This document shows, piece by piece, positions 34,359-43,436 of a stretch of DNA of 64,000 bases (within the stretch, counting starts at the first letter, position 1; every line of letters begins with the position of its first letter). The notes beneath the pieces are model-generated. The model was not told the DNA's origin and made no database searches. It was given only the letters and a program-made list of their open reading frames with translations. Location of the stretch: the NCBI RefSeq assembly GCF_001431595.1, contig NZ_LDJO01000021.1, forward strand, positions 44,293 through 108,292, given 5' to 3'. The DNA comes from Stenotrophomonas acidaminiphila. GTDB taxonomy: Bacteria; Pseudomonadota; Gammaproteobacteria; Xanthomonadales; Xanthomonadaceae. The translations under genes and the position numbers were made by a program.

Positions 34359-35627
34359 CTAGCCCCGCCCCGCGCCCTCGCGCATCGCCATGAGCATGGC
34401 GTCGCTGGATTCCTGGAACACGCGCAGGCCGAACTCGGGCAGGATCGCCAGCAGGTGGTCGAACACGTCGGACTGGATCGCCTCGTACTCGCCCCACGCG
34501 GTGCTGACGGTGAAGCAGTAGATCTCCAGCGGCAGGCCCTGCGGCCCCGGCGCCAACTGACGCACCAGCAGGGTCATGCCCTGATGGATGCCCGGATGGC
34601 TGCGCAGGTAGCGCTCGATGTAGGCGCGGAAGGTACCCAGGTTGGTCAGCCGGCGCGCATTGACCTCTTCCGGGTGCGCCTGCGCCACCTGCGTGTTCCA
34701 GCGCTCCAGTTCGGCGCGCTTGCCGGCCAGGTAGTCGTCGAGCAGGCCAAACCGCTCCAGCCGCGCCAGTGCCGCCGTGTCCAGGAAATGCACGCTGTGC
34801 TGGTCCAGGTACAGCGCGCGCTTGATCCGGCGCCCGCCCGCCTCCTCCATGCCGCGCCAGTTCTTGAACGAATCGGTGACCAGCTTCTTGGTCGGTATGG
34901 TGGTGATGGTCTTGTCGAAGTTCTGCACCGTGATCGTGTGCAGGGCGATGTCGATCACGTCGCCGTCGGCGTTCTGGCTGGGCATCTCGATCCAGTCGCC
35001 GATGCGCACGCGGCCATCGCCGCTGATCTGCACGCTGGCCACCAGCGACAGGATGGTGTCCTGGAAGATCAGCATCAGCACCGCGGTGGCCGCGCCCAGG
35101 CCGGTGACCAGGTAGCGCAGGTCCACGCCGGCCAGGGTGGCGACGATGGACAGGCCGGCGATCACGAAGATCACGATCCGGGCGACCTGCAGGTAGCCCT
35201 TGATCGGCTTGTTGCGCGCGTCCGGGCGCCGCTCATAGAGATCGTTGGCCGCGTCCAGCGCATGCGACACCGCCAGCGCCACGGTCAGCACCGCCCAGGC
35301 CTGGCAGGCGCCGACCACGAATGTCACCACCCCGGGCGGCAGGTCCGGTACCACCCTGATGCCGGCGGCGATGACCTGGCTTGGCACCACGTTGGAAAGC
35401 CGCGCGATCACCCGCATCAGGTGGCTGCCGCGCCCGGTCTGGGCGCCGGGCAGGTGACTGAGCAGCCGGCGCAGGCCGCGCAGCAGGATGCGCTTGGTCA
35501 CCCAGTTGGCCAGGCCCGCGGCCACCAGCAGGGCCAGGAGCATCAAGGCCAGGTAAGCCCCGGGATAGGGTTCCAGTGTGTCCTGCAACCGCTCGAGCCA
35601 CTGTACCGCCACCACCGCATCCACCAT
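34359..35627 (-). CDS. MscS-family mechanosensitive channel, YbdG-like
   Basis: A 422-residue inner-membrane channel protein. Five hydrophobic helices occupy residues about 20-215, ending with the pore-lining segment DLRYLVTGLGAATAVLMLIF. The soluble MscS beta domain follows (GDGRVRIGDWIEMPSQNADGD), then the long C-terminal region with PTKKLVTDSFKNWRGM and IERYLRSHP found in YbdG/MscM proteins. Family knowledge: opens on membrane tension during hypo-osmotic shock. It is not obviously linked to its neighbours. It runs in the same direction as bglX, 61 bp before the operator. Confidence 0.92.
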   Translation of the reverse strand: MVDAVVAVQWLERLQDTLEPYPGAYLALMLLALLVAAGLANWVTKRILLRGLRRLLSHLPGAQTGRGSHLMRVIARLSNVVPSQVIAAGIRVVPDLPPGVVTFVVGACQAWAVLTVALAVSHALDAANDLYERRPDARNKPIKGYLQVARIVIFVIAGLSIVATLAGVDLRYLVTGLGAATAVLMLIFQDTILSLVASVQISGDGRVRIGDWIEMPSQNADGDVIDIALHTITVQNFDKTITTIPTKKLVTDSFKNWRGMEEAGGRRIKRALYLDQHSVHFLDTAALARLERFGLLDDYLAGKRAELERWNTQVAQAHPEEVNARRLTNLGTFRAYIERYLRSHPGIHQGMTLLVRQLAPGPQGLPLEIYCFTVSTAWGEYEAIQSDVFDHLLAILPEFGLRVFQESSDAMLMAMREGAGRG

Positions 35628-35695
35628 CCGTCGTCTCCTGTGTGTTTCCGTGTATTTCGTTGCGGGCGGTTACCGGCCGGATGCCGGCAATGCCC

Positions 35696-36049
35696 TCAGC
35701 CCCGCTCGCGCTCGATGATCACGCCCACCGCGCGCGCACCGCGCACCGCGCCCGGCTTGCTCAGCTTCAGTCGCAGCCAGCGCACGTCGAATTCGTCCAG
35801 CACGATGGCCGCGCAGCGCTCGGCCAGGGTTTCCACCAGGCCGAAATCGGATCCACCCACGTATTCCTGCAGGCGCCGGCTGACCGCCTTGTAATTGAGG
35901 GTGTCGGCAATGTCGTCGGTCGCCGCCGGCCTGCGGTTGTCGAACCCCATCTCCAGGTCGAACACCAGGGTCTGGCGGATGCGCCGCTCCCAGTCGTAGA
36001 TGCCGATCAGGGCCTCGATCTCCAGCCCCTCGATGAATACCTTGTCCAT
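35696..36049 (-). CDS. folB: Dihydroneopterin aldolase
   Basis: A 117-residue FolB. Recognised by FIEGLEIEALIGIYDWERRIRQ (the pterin-anchoring Glu and the IG-YxWE motif), the active-site tyrosine in LNYKAV, LVETLAERCA and the catalytic lysine in LKLSKPGAV. Family knowledge: converts dihydroneopterin to hydroxymethyldihydropterin in folate synthesis. The gene next to tsaD is a common gammaproteobacterial placement. Its start is directly supported by full family length. Confidence 0.94.
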   Translation of the reverse strand: MDKVFIEGLEIEALIGIYDWERRIRQTLVFDLEMGFDNRRPAATDDIADTLNYKAVSRRLQEYVGGSDFGLVETLAERCAAIVLDEFDVRWLRLKLSKPGAVRGARAVGVIIERERG

Positions 36050-36145
36050 TGCGTTCGTCGCGGTGAATGAACGGACATGGTAACGAGCCGCCGCTGAGCC
36101 TGCCGTTACACGGGGCTGCCAGGACGCACGCCCCCGGGTGCGCGG

Positions 36146-37171
36146 CTACACCGGCGGCAGCGTGGCCATGTCCCAGCGCGGCACCACCTTCACCTCGGCC
36201 GGGCTGTGCTGGCCGGCCTGCAGGCGCAGCGCGCCGGCGAAGGCGATCATCGCGCCGTTGTCGGTGCACAGCGCCGGGCGCGGGAAGCACACGCGGCCGC
36301 CGCGGCGCTGCGCGGCATCCTGCAGCCGGGCCCGCAGCCGCTTGTTGGCCCCGACCCCACCGGCCACCACCAGCACGTCGCAGCCGGCCGCATCCAGCGC
36401 GCGCTCGCACTTGATCGCCAGCGTATCGACCACCGCGTCCTCGAAACCGCGCGCGATGTCGGCGCGGGTCTGTTCGCCCTGGTCGCTGTCGCGCCAGGCC
36501 AGCAGCACCTGGGTCTTGAGCCCGGAGAAACTGAAATCCAGCCCCGGCCGGTCGGTCATCGGCCGCGCGAACCTGAACCGGCCCGGCGTGCCGGCCTCGG
36601 CCAGCCGCGCCAGCTGCGGCCCGCCCGGGTACGGCAGGCCCATCAGCTTGGCGGTCTTGTCGAAGGCCTCGCCGGCGGCGTCGTCCAGGGTTTCGCCGAG
36701 CAGGCGGTAGCTGCCGATGGCGTCCACCGCCACCAGCTGGGTGTGCCCACCGGAGACCAGCAGCGCCACGAACGGCGGCGCCGGCGGGTCGTCTTCCATC
36801 AACGGCGCCAGCAGGTGGCCTTCCATGTGGTGCACGCCGATGGCCGGCACGTCCAGCGCCCACGCCAGCGAACGCGCCACCCCGGCGCCGACCAGCAGCG
36901 CGCCGACCAGCCCGGGGCCGGCGGTGTAGGCCACGCCATCGAGCTCGGAGACGGCGATGCCGGCCTCGTCCAGGGTCTGCCGGATCAGCGGCAGGGTCTT
37001 GCGCACATGGTCGCGGCTGGCCAGCTCCGGCACCACGCCGCCATATTCGGCATGCAGCGCGATCTGGCTGTAGACCGCATGGGCGCGCAGGGCGTCGACG
37101 CCCGTCAGCGCGGTGTCGTACACCGCCACGCCGGTTTCGTCGCAGGAGGATTCGATGCCAAGGACTTTCAT
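36146..37171 (-). CDS. tsaD: tRNA N6-adenosine threonylcarbamoyltransferase
   Basis: A 341-residue Kae1/TsaD protein. N-terminal [19 protein letters not shown], metal-site histidines in GVHHMEGHL, the ATP-binding VSGGHTQLV, and [10 protein letters not shown] are all conserved. Family knowledge: transfers threonylcarbamoyl to A37 of ANN-decoding tRNAs with TsaB and TsaE. The ATG at 37171 begins exactly at the conserved N terminus; the longer reading frame to 37246 is Pro/Arg-rich and runs into the divergent rpsU promoter region. Confidence 0.97.
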
Positions 37172-37295
37172 GCCGGTATTGTGAACCTGCGGGCGCGTGT
37201 TTACGAACCGCCCGGGGGCTCCGGGCGACAGCGCGCGCAATGGCATGTGGCGTCGGCCATGGGCCGGCCGCCACCACCCCGCCCTGCCGGCCCAC

Positions 37296-37323
37296 TTGCG
37301 CCCGGATTCAAAGCGGCTATAAT
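37296..37323 (+). promoter_or_regulatory. rpsU promoter
   Basis: TTGCGC (37296-37301), a 16-bp spacer and a perfect TATAAT (37318-37323), about 49 bp upstream of the rpsU ATG. This is the clearest sigma-70 promoter in the window, as expected for a ribosomal protein gene. Confidence 0.75.
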
Positions 37324-37371
37324 GCGCGGCTCACCGGGCGTGACCCGGTCTCACTGTGTCCCGGAGATTCC

Positions 37372-37587
37372 ATGCCCAGCGTCAAAGTCCGCGAGAACGA
37401 ACCTTTCGAGTTTGCGCTCCGCCGCTTCAAGCGCACCTGCGAAAAGGCCGGCGTGCTGGCCGAGACCCGCAAGCGCGAGTTCTACGAAAAGCCGACCCAG
37501 GAACGCAAGCGCAAGGCTGCTGCTGCCGTGAAGCGCCAGCTGCGTCGTTCCTCGCGCGACGTCACCAAGCGTCAGCGCCTGTACTGA
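37372..37587 (+). CDS. rpsU: 30S ribosomal protein S21
   Basis: A 71-residue basic protein, [20 protein letters not shown] at the N terminus and an Arg-rich tail ending TKRQRLY. Length and sequence match S21. It is divergent from tsaD and begins the conserved macromolecular synthesis block (rpsU, yqeY, dnaG). A CCGGAG Shine-Dalgarno-like sequence lies upstream. Confidence 0.98.
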
Positions 37588-37637
37588 TCGGACGCAACTC
37601 CTGAACGGGGGCCTCGGCCTTCCGTGACCGGAGTGGA

Positions 37638-37668
37638 AGCCGGCACGCGCGAGCGTAGCCGGCTTTTT
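37638..37668 (+). terminator. Rho-independent terminator after rpsU
   Basis: AGCCGGC and GCCGGCT (37638-37644 and 37658-37664) with a 13-base loop, followed by TTTT. It separates abundant rpsU transcription from the lower-expressed yqeY/dnaG genes. Confidence 0.8.
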
Positions 37669-37722
37669 GCGTTCCCGCGCCCCGTGCGCACCCCCGCATT
37701 CCGATCCCGCAAGAGGTGATCC

Positions 37723-38169
37723 ATGAGCCTGAAACAGCAACTGACCGACGACATGAAGGCCGCCATGAAGGGCGGCGACAAGCACTCCCTCGGCGTGATC
37801 CGCCTGATCAACGCGGCGATCAAGCAGAAGGAAGTGGACGAGCGCATCGAGCTGGACGACGCCGCGGTGATCGCGGTGCTGGACAAGATGGTCAAGCAGC
37901 GCAAGGACTCGGTGACCCAGTACGAGGCAGCCAACCGCGAGGACCTGGCCAAGGTCGAGCGCGACGAGATCGTGGTGATCGAGCGCTACCTGCCGGCCAA
38001 GCTGGGCGAGGCCGAGATCCTGGCCGCGATCAATGCCGCGATCACCGAAACCGGCGCCAGCAGCGCGGCCGACATCGGCAAGCTGATGGGCGTGCTCAAG
38101 CCGCTGCTGGCCGGCCAGGCCGACATGGGCCTGGTGTCGAAGCTGGTCAAGCAGGCCCTGGCCGGCTGA
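37723..38169 (+). CDS. yqeY: GatB/YqeY-domain protein
   Basis: A 148-residue YqeY protein: MSLKQQLTDDMKAAMKGGD, LGVIRLINAAIKQKEVDER, and LMGVLKPLLAGQADMGLVSK at the C terminus. Family knowledge: related to the tail domain of the GatB amidotransferase subunit, which recognises tRNA, but its own role is unclear. It is found between rpsU and dnaG in many gammaproteobacteria, as here. Confidence 0.95.
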   Translation: MSLKQQLTDDMKAAMKGGDKHSLGVIRLINAAIKQKEVDERIELDDAAVIAVLDKMVKQRKDSVTQYEAANREDLAKVERDEIVVIERYLPAKLGEAEILAAINAAITETGASSAADIGKLMGVLKPLLAGQADMGLVSKLVKQALAG

Positions 38170-38266
38170 GCCTGGCGCATCCGCCCCGCCGGTGCCGCCA
38201 CCGGCGGGCCGGCACGCGGCCGTCCATCACGGCAGCTATGCGTACGGGTATGCCATCCTGCGCGGC

Positions 38267-39145
38267 ATGGCGCCCCTGTCACCGGACATGACGCACCGCC
38301 TGGAGCGGTTGCAGCAGAGCCTGCCGGCCGCCCTGGTCCGCCGCTTCACCGAAGCGGACATGATGACCCAGGCGGCATCGCTGGCGTTCTACACCCTGCT
38401 CTCGCTGGCACCGTTGCTGGTGCTGCTGCTGTGGCTGACCGCCTCGCTCTATCCGCCCGCGCAGCAGGCGCTGGTCGGCCAGATCGGCGACCTGGCCGGC
38501 CACAGCGTCGCCGAAGTCGCCGACACCGTGATCGCCAACGCCACCGCCCAGCCCGACCTGGGCTCGCTGGCCGGCGCATGGAGCCTGTTGCTGCTGTTCA
38601 TCGGCGCCACCGTCGTGTTCGCCCAGCTGCAGGGCGCCCTGAACCGCATTTTCCGCGCCGACCTGCAGCGCTTCGACGGCGCGCTCGGCTGGCTGAAGAA
38701 GCGCATCTTCTCGGCCGGGGTGGTACTGGCCCTGGGGTTCCTGCTGATCGTGTCGATGGTCGCCACCACCGCGCTGCAGGTGGTGTTCGCGCACCTGCCC
38801 TCGCTGCTGCCGGCAGTGGGCTACGTGTCCACCCTGCTGCTCTACACCCTGGGCTTCGCCTTCCTCTACCACTACCTGCCCGACCGGCCGGTCGCCTGGC
38901 GCCAGGCCTTCGGCGGCGGCGCCATCACCGCCGTGCTGTTCACCCTGGGCCGCTACGGCATCGGCCTGTACATCGCCAATGCCGCGCCCGGCAGCGCCTA
39001 CGGCTCGATGGGCACGCTGGTGATCATGCTGGTCTGGGTGTACTACGCCAGCGTGGTGTTCTTCGCCGGCGCCCTGGTCACCGCGGTCATCGACGAACGC
39101 GCGCACCGGCGCGCGGCCGCCGCCGTTCCGGGGCCGGGCCTCTAG
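38267..39145 (+). CDS. YihY/BrkB-family inner-membrane protein
   Basis: A 292-residue protein with six helices, typical of the YihY (formerly 'RNase BN') family: MTQAASLAFYTLLSLAPLL, LLLLFIGATVVFAQLQGALN, the KKRIFSAGVVLALGFL helix and GSMGTLVIMLVWVYY. Start is uncertain: ATG 38267 (MAPLSPDM) is used, with ATG 38288 (MTHRLERL) as an alternative; neither has a good ribosome binding site. Function in transport is unproven; it is not a tRNA nuclease. It lies between yqeY and dnaG. Confidence 0.9.
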   Translation: MAPLSPDMTHRLERLQQSLPAALVRRFTEADMMTQAASLAFYTLLSLAPLLVLLLWLTASLYPPAQQALVGQIGDLAGHSVAEVADTVIANATAQPDLGSLAGAWSLLLLFIGATVVFAQLQGALNRIFRADLQRFDGALGWLKKRIFSAGVVLALGFLLIVSMVATTALQVVFAHLPSLLPAVGYVSTLLLYTLGFAFLYHYLPDRPVAWRQAFGGGAITAVLFTLGRYGIGLYIANAAPGSAYGSMGTLVIMLVWVYYASVVFFAGALVTAVIDERAHRRAAAAVPGPGL

Positions 39146-39202
39146 TACACTTGCCGCACACCTTCGCCATGTACCGCCCGCAGCGGTGCTCCACTCCCTC
39201 GC

Positions 39203-40936
39203 ATGGCCCGAATCCCCGACGCGTTCATCGACGACCTGCTCGCCCGCTCCGACATCGTCGAAGTGGTCGGCTCGCGCGTGCCGCTCAAGCGCCAGGGCAA
39301 GGAATACGCGGCGCGCTGCCCGTTCCACGACGAGCGCTCGGCTTCGTTCACCGTCTCGCCGACCAAGCAGTTCTACCACTGCTTCGGCTGCGGCGCGCAC
39401 GGCACCGCGATCAGCTTCCTGATGAACTACGACCGCCTCGAGTTCCTCGACGCGGTGGAGGAACTGGCCAAGCGCGCCGGCATGGAAGTACCGCGCGACG
39501 CCAACCCGCGCAGCCCGCAGCAGCAGGATGACAGCCGCGACCAGTACTCCGCGCTCGACGCCGCCGCGCGCTTCTTCCAGAAGCAGCTGGAGGGCAGCGA
39601 CAAGGCGCTGGCCTACCTCGACGGCCGCGGCGTGGACACCGATACCCGCGCACGCTTTTCCATCGGCTATGCGCCGGACGGCTACAGCGCGCTGAAGGAC
39701 GCGCTGGGCAAGGACGAGCGGCGGATGAAGCTGCTCGACCGCGTCGGCCTGTTCTCCAAGAACGACCGCGGCCATGTCTACGACAAGTTCCGCGACCGGG
39801 TGATGTTCCCGATCTTCGACCGCCGCGGCCGGGTCATCGCCTTCGGCGGCCGGGTCATGCAGAAGGACGACGGCCCCAAGTACCTCAACTCGCCCGAGAC
39901 CGCGCTGTTCCACAAGGGCCGCGAGCTGTACGGGTTGTGGCAGGTGCGCCAGGCCAACCAGAAGATCGAGCGGCTGATCGTGGTCGAGGGCTACATGGAC
40001 GTGGTCAGCCTGTTCCAGTTCGGCGTCACCCAGGCGGTGGCGACGCTGGGTACCGCGACCACGCCCGACCATGCCGAACTGCTGTTCCGCAATGCGCCGG
40101 ACGTGTACTTCTGCTTCGATGGCGACGCCGCCGGCCGCCGCGCGGCATGGCGCGCACTGGAATCGGTGCTGCCGCGGATGAAGGACGGGCGCCAGGCGTT
40201 CTTCCTGTTCCTGCCCGACGGCGAGGACCCGGACACCATCGTCCGCAAGGAAGGCGCCGAGGCCTTCGACGCGCGCCTGAAGCAGGCCACGCCGCTGTCG
40301 CAGTTCTTCTTCGACGAACTCACCCGCGAGATCAACCTGGCCACGCTCGACGGCAAGGCGCGCCTGGCCGAACGCGCCAGGCCGATGCTGGCGCAGATCC
40401 CCGATGGTGCCTTCGGCGACCTGATGAAGCAGGAACTGCAGCGCCTGACCGGCATCGGCCGCGCCGCTGCCGGAAGCGCGCCGGCGGCCATGCCCGCGCG
40501 CCGCGCGGCGGTCGCGCCGGTGCAGAAGCGCAGCCTGGTGCGCGCGGCCATCGCCATCCTGCTGCAGCAGCCCTCGCTGGCGCTGAGCCTGGAGGGCCAC
40601 CATGCCATCGCCGGCCTGCGCCTGGCCGGCATCGAGCTGCTGCTGGAACTGCTGGAGCTGGTGCAGCAGCGCCCGGACATCAGCACCGGCGCGCTGCTGG
40701 AGCACTTCGACGGCCGCGAGGAACAGGCCGCGCTGCACCGGCTGGCGGCCGTCGCCCTGCCCGGCGACGAGGCCAGCTGGACCCAGGAGCTGCACGACGC
40801 CATCGTGCAGCTGGAGAAGCAGCTGCTGCAGCAACGCCTGGACGAACTGCAGGCCAAACAACGCCAGCAGGGCCTGGACGAGACCGACAAATTCGAACTG
40901 CGCGAGCTGCTCAAGGCACGCGCGACGATGCGCTGA
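39203..40936 (+). CDS. dnaG: DNA primase
   Basis: A 577-residue DnaG. The N-terminal zinc ribbon is visible (CPFHDERSASF then HCFGCGAHG, residues about 41-68). The RNA polymerase core has RVIAFGGRVM, and the TOPRIM catalytic motifs are VVEGYMDVVSL and FDGDAAGRRA. The C-terminal helicase-binding domain is present from about residue 440. Family knowledge: synthesises the RNA primers for replication with DnaB. rpoD, which usually follows dnaG in this operon, is not the next gene. Confidence 0.98.
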   Translation: MARIPDAFIDDLLARSDIVEVVGSRVPLKRQGKEYAARCPFHDERSASFTVSPTKQFYHCFGCGAHGTAISFLMNYDRLEFLDAVEELAKRAGMEVPRDANPRSPQQQDDSRDQYSALDAAARFFQKQLEGSDKALAYLDGRGVDTDTRARFSIGYAPDGYSALKDALGKDERRMKLLDRVGLFSKNDRGHVYDKFRDRVMFPIFDRRGRVIAFGGRVMQKDDGPKYLNSPETALFHKGRELYGLWQVRQANQKIERLIVVEGYMDVVSLFQFGVTQAVATLGTATTPDHAELLFRNAPDVYFCFDGDAAGRRAAWRALESVLPRMKDGRQAFFLFLPDGEDPDTIVRKEGAEAFDARLKQATPLSQFFFDELTREINLATLDGKARLAERARPMLAQIPDGAFGDLMKQELQRLTGIGRAAAGSAPAAMPARRAAVAPVQKRSLVRAAIAILLQQPSLALSLEGHHAIAGLRLAGIELLLELLELVQQRPDISTGALLEHFDGREEQAALHRLAAVALPGDEASWTQELHDAIVQLEKQLLQQRLDELQAKQRQQGLDETDKFELRELLKARATMR

Positions 40937-40956
40937 AGCGCGGACGGAGCAAAGCG

Positions 40957-41454
40957 ATGCACCCACACCTGCCGAAACTGCTGTTCCTGCTGCTGGCCTG
41001 CGCCGGCTCCACCGCTGCCGCCGGACAGGCGCTGAAGCAGCCGCGTCCGGACCTGTTCACCAGCGGCCAGCCCAGCGCGCAGCAGCTGCGCGATGCCGCG
41101 CGCTCGGGCGTGACCACCGTCATCGACCTGCGCATGCCGCACGAGGATCGCGGCTATGACGAGGCCGCTGCCGCCGAGGCGCTGGGCCTGCGCTACGTGC
41201 GCCTGCCCATCGATGGCGCCGCCGGCATCAGCGAAGCCAACGCGCGCACGCTCGACCGCCTGCTCAGGCAGGATCCCGGCACCACGCTGTTGCACTGCGC
41301 CTCGGGCAACCGCGCCGGCGCCCTGCTGGCGCTGGTACGGGCGCGCGTGCAGGGGGCGCCGGTCGACGACGCCCTGCGGTTCGGCCGCGACGCCGGGCTG
41401 ACCTCGCTGGAACCGGCCGTGCGTGCGGCGCTGGAGCGCCCCGCGCAGCCTTGA
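40957..41454 (+). CDS. Secreted dual-specificity-phosphatase-like protein
   Basis: A 165-residue protein with a signal peptide (LLFLLLACAGSTAAAG) and the TIGR01244/beta-lactamase-hydrolase-like phosphatase fold: LFTSGQPSAQQL, VIDLRMPHEDRGYD, LPIDGAAGISEANA, and the Cys-x5-Arg loop LLHCASGNRAGAL. The Cys and Arg of the phosphatase signature are intact. Family knowledge: related to tyrosine phosphatases; exported forms are of unknown substrate. GGAG stands 8 bases before the ATG. It is 20 bp after dnaG, in the position where rpoD is expected. Confidence 0.85.
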   Translation: MHPHLPKLLFLLLACAGSTAAAGQALKQPRPDLFTSGQPSAQQLRDAARSGVTTVIDLRMPHEDRGYDEAAAAEALGLRYVRLPIDGAAGISEANARTLDRLLRQDPGTTLLHCASGNRAGALLALVRARVQGAPVDDALRFGRDAGLTSLEPAVRAALERPAQP

Positions 41455-41488
41455 GCCTGCCGCCACGCCGACAAGGACACTCCCGCCG

Positions 41489-42475
41489 ATGACCCGCTGG
41501 TGGTCGCGCCTGCGACCGGACAACTTCACCCTCGCCCTGCTCGCCACCGTGGCCCTGGCCAGCGTGCTGCCGATGACCGGCGCTGCCGCGCACGGCCTGG
41601 ACCGCTTCACCGACCTGGCCATCGCCGCGCTGTTCTTCCTGCATGGCGCGCGACTGCCGCGCGAATCCATCGTCGCCGGCATGCTGCACTGGCGCCTGCA
41701 CCTGGTCATCCTGGCCTGCACGTTCATGCTGTTCCCGCTGCTGGGGCTGGCGTTCCGGCCGCTCGCCGGGTGGGCACTGACGCCCGACCTCTACGTCGGC
41801 GTGCTGTTCCTGTGCGCGCTGCCGTCCACGGTGCAGTCATCCATCGCCTTCACCTCGATGGCCGGCGGCAACATCCCGGCGGCGGTGTGCGCGGCCTCGC
41901 TGTCGAGCATCCTCGGCGTGTTCCTGACCCCGCTGCTGATGGGCGTGCTGGCCGGCAGCCAGGGCGGCATGGCCGATCCGCTGCACGCGGTCGGCGCGAT
42001 CATGCTGCAGCTGCTGGTGCCGTTCGTCGCCGGCCACCTGCTGCGGCCGTGGATCGCGCACTGGGTGGAGCGGCAGCGCGCGCTGCTGCGCTACACCGAC
42101 CAGGGCACGGTGCTGCTGGTGGTCTATGGCGCGTTCGGCGAATCGGTGGTGGAAGGCCTGTGGCACAAGACCCCGGTCGGCGCGCTGCTCGCCGCGGCAG
42201 GGGTGGCCGTGGTGCTGCTGGCCATCGCCATGCCCGGCATCACCTGGCTGGCACGGCGGCTGGGATTCAGCCGCGAGGACGAGATTCCCATCGTGTTCTG
42301 CGGCTCCAAGAAGAGCCTGGCCACCGGCGTGCCGATCGCCAAGGTCCTGTTCGCCGGCGGCAGCCTCGGCGCGATCGTGCTGCCGATCATGATCTACCAC
42401 CAGCTGCAGCTGATCGTCTGCGCGGTGGTGGCGCAGCGTTACGCGCGGCGCAAGCCGGAAACCGGCACCCGCTGA
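41489..42475 (+). CDS. SBF-like (bile acid:sodium symporter family) transporter
   Basis: A 328-residue membrane protein with about ten helices, of the SBF-like/YfeH group. Signatures: FTDLAIAALFFLHGARLP, CALPSTVQSSIAFTSMAGGN, and the KKSLATGVPIAKVLF crossover region with GSLGAIVLPIMIYHQLQLIV. Family knowledge: Na+-coupled export or import of organic anions; for the bacterial YfeH group the substrate is unknown. It starts 34 bp after the phosphatase gene. Confidence 0.9.
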   Translation: MTRWWSRLRPDNFTLALLATVALASVLPMTGAAAHGLDRFTDLAIAALFFLHGARLPRESIVAGMLHWRLHLVILACTFMLFPLLGLAFRPLAGWALTPDLYVGVLFLCALPSTVQSSIAFTSMAGGNIPAAVCAASLSSILGVFLTPLLMGVLAGSQGGMADPLHAVGAIMLQLLVPFVAGHLLRPWIAHWVERQRALLRYTDQGTVLLVVYGAFGESVVEGLWHKTPVGALLAAAGVAVVLLAIAMPGITWLARRLGFSREDEIPIVFCGSKKSLATGVPIAKVLFAGGSLGAIVLPIMIYHQLQLIVCAVVAQRYARRKPETGTR

Positions 42476-42538
42476 GCCCGGTGGCGGGCGCGGCGGGCGC
42501 CGGCCGTCACCGCTCCGCGCAGGCCGCTGGCCTGGCCC

Positions 42539-43432
42539 TCACAGCCAGGGCAGCAGCCAGTGGTCCACCAGCAGGAAGGCGAACAGCGCCATCAGGTAGA
42601 CCACCGAGTAACCGAACATCTGCATGTTGAACATCTCGTCCGGCGGGTCCTGCATCTTCCACGCGTACCACAGGAACACCAGGTTCAGCACGGTGGCGCC
42701 GCCGAGATAGAACACCCCGCTCATGCCCAGCGCCACCGGCAGCAGGGTCACCACCACCAGCACCACCGAATAGAACAGGATCTGCCGGCGGGTGTGCGCC
42801 ACGCCATGGGTGACCGGCAGCATCGGCACCGCGGCCTTGGCGTAGTCGGCGCGGCGGAAGATCGCCAGCGCCCAGAAATGCGGCGGCGTCCACACGAAGA
42901 TGATCAATACCAGCAGCGAGGCATAGGCCCAGTCGGAGCCGCCCTGCATGCCGGTCACCGCCGCCCACCCAAGCAGTGGCGGGGTCGCGCCGGCCAGGCC
43001 GCCGATCACGATGTTCTGCGACGTCGCCCGCTTCAGGTACACGGTGTAGACCACCGCGTAGCCGATCAGCGACGCGAACGTCAGCACCGCGGTGATCACG
43101 TTCACCCACAGCACCAGGATGGTCATCGACAGCGCGGTCAGCGCGGCGGCGAACACCAGCACCTGCCGCGGCGTCACCTTGCCCACCACCAGGGGCCGCC
43201 ACGAGGTGCGGGCCATCTGCGCGTCGATGCGCGCATCCAGCAGCTGGTTGATCGCCGCAGCGGCCCCCGCCGACAGCCAGATGCCGATGAAGGCCACCGC
43301 GCCGGTCGTCGCCTGCGCGGCGGTCGGCCAGCCCGGGATCGCCAGGAACATGCCCACCAGCGCGGTGAACACGATCAGGGCCACCACCTTGGGCTTGGTC
43401 AGGTCCCAGTAATCACGCAACGTCGTACTCAT
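42539..43432 (-). CDS. ctaB: Protoheme IX farnesyltransferase (heme O synthase)
   Basis: A 297-residue UbiA-family polytopic protein. The two Asp-rich motifs are [20 protein letters not shown] and [17 protein letters not shown] with its catalytic surroundings; [12 protein letters not shown] is the usual heme O synthase block. Family knowledge: attaches farnesyl to heme B, making heme O. The ATG at 43432 (MSTTLRDYW) lies just past the heme A synthase stop, 5 bp apart. Confidence 0.97.
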   Translation of the reverse strand: MSTTLRDYWDLTKPKVVALIVFTALVGMFLAIPGWPTAAQATTGAVAFIGIWLSAGAAAAINQLLDARIDAQMARTSWRPLVVGKVTPRQVLVFAAALTALSMTILVLWVNVITAVLTFASLIGYAVVYTVYLKRATSQNIVIGGLAGATPPLLGWAAVTGMQGGSDWAYASLLVLIIFVWTPPHFWALAIFRRADYAKAAVPMLPVTHGVAHTRRQILFYSVVLVVVTLLPVALGMSGVFYLGGATVLNLVFLWYAWKMQDPPDEMFNMQMFGYSVVYLMALFAFLLVDHWLLPWL

Positions 43433-43436
43433 CGGC

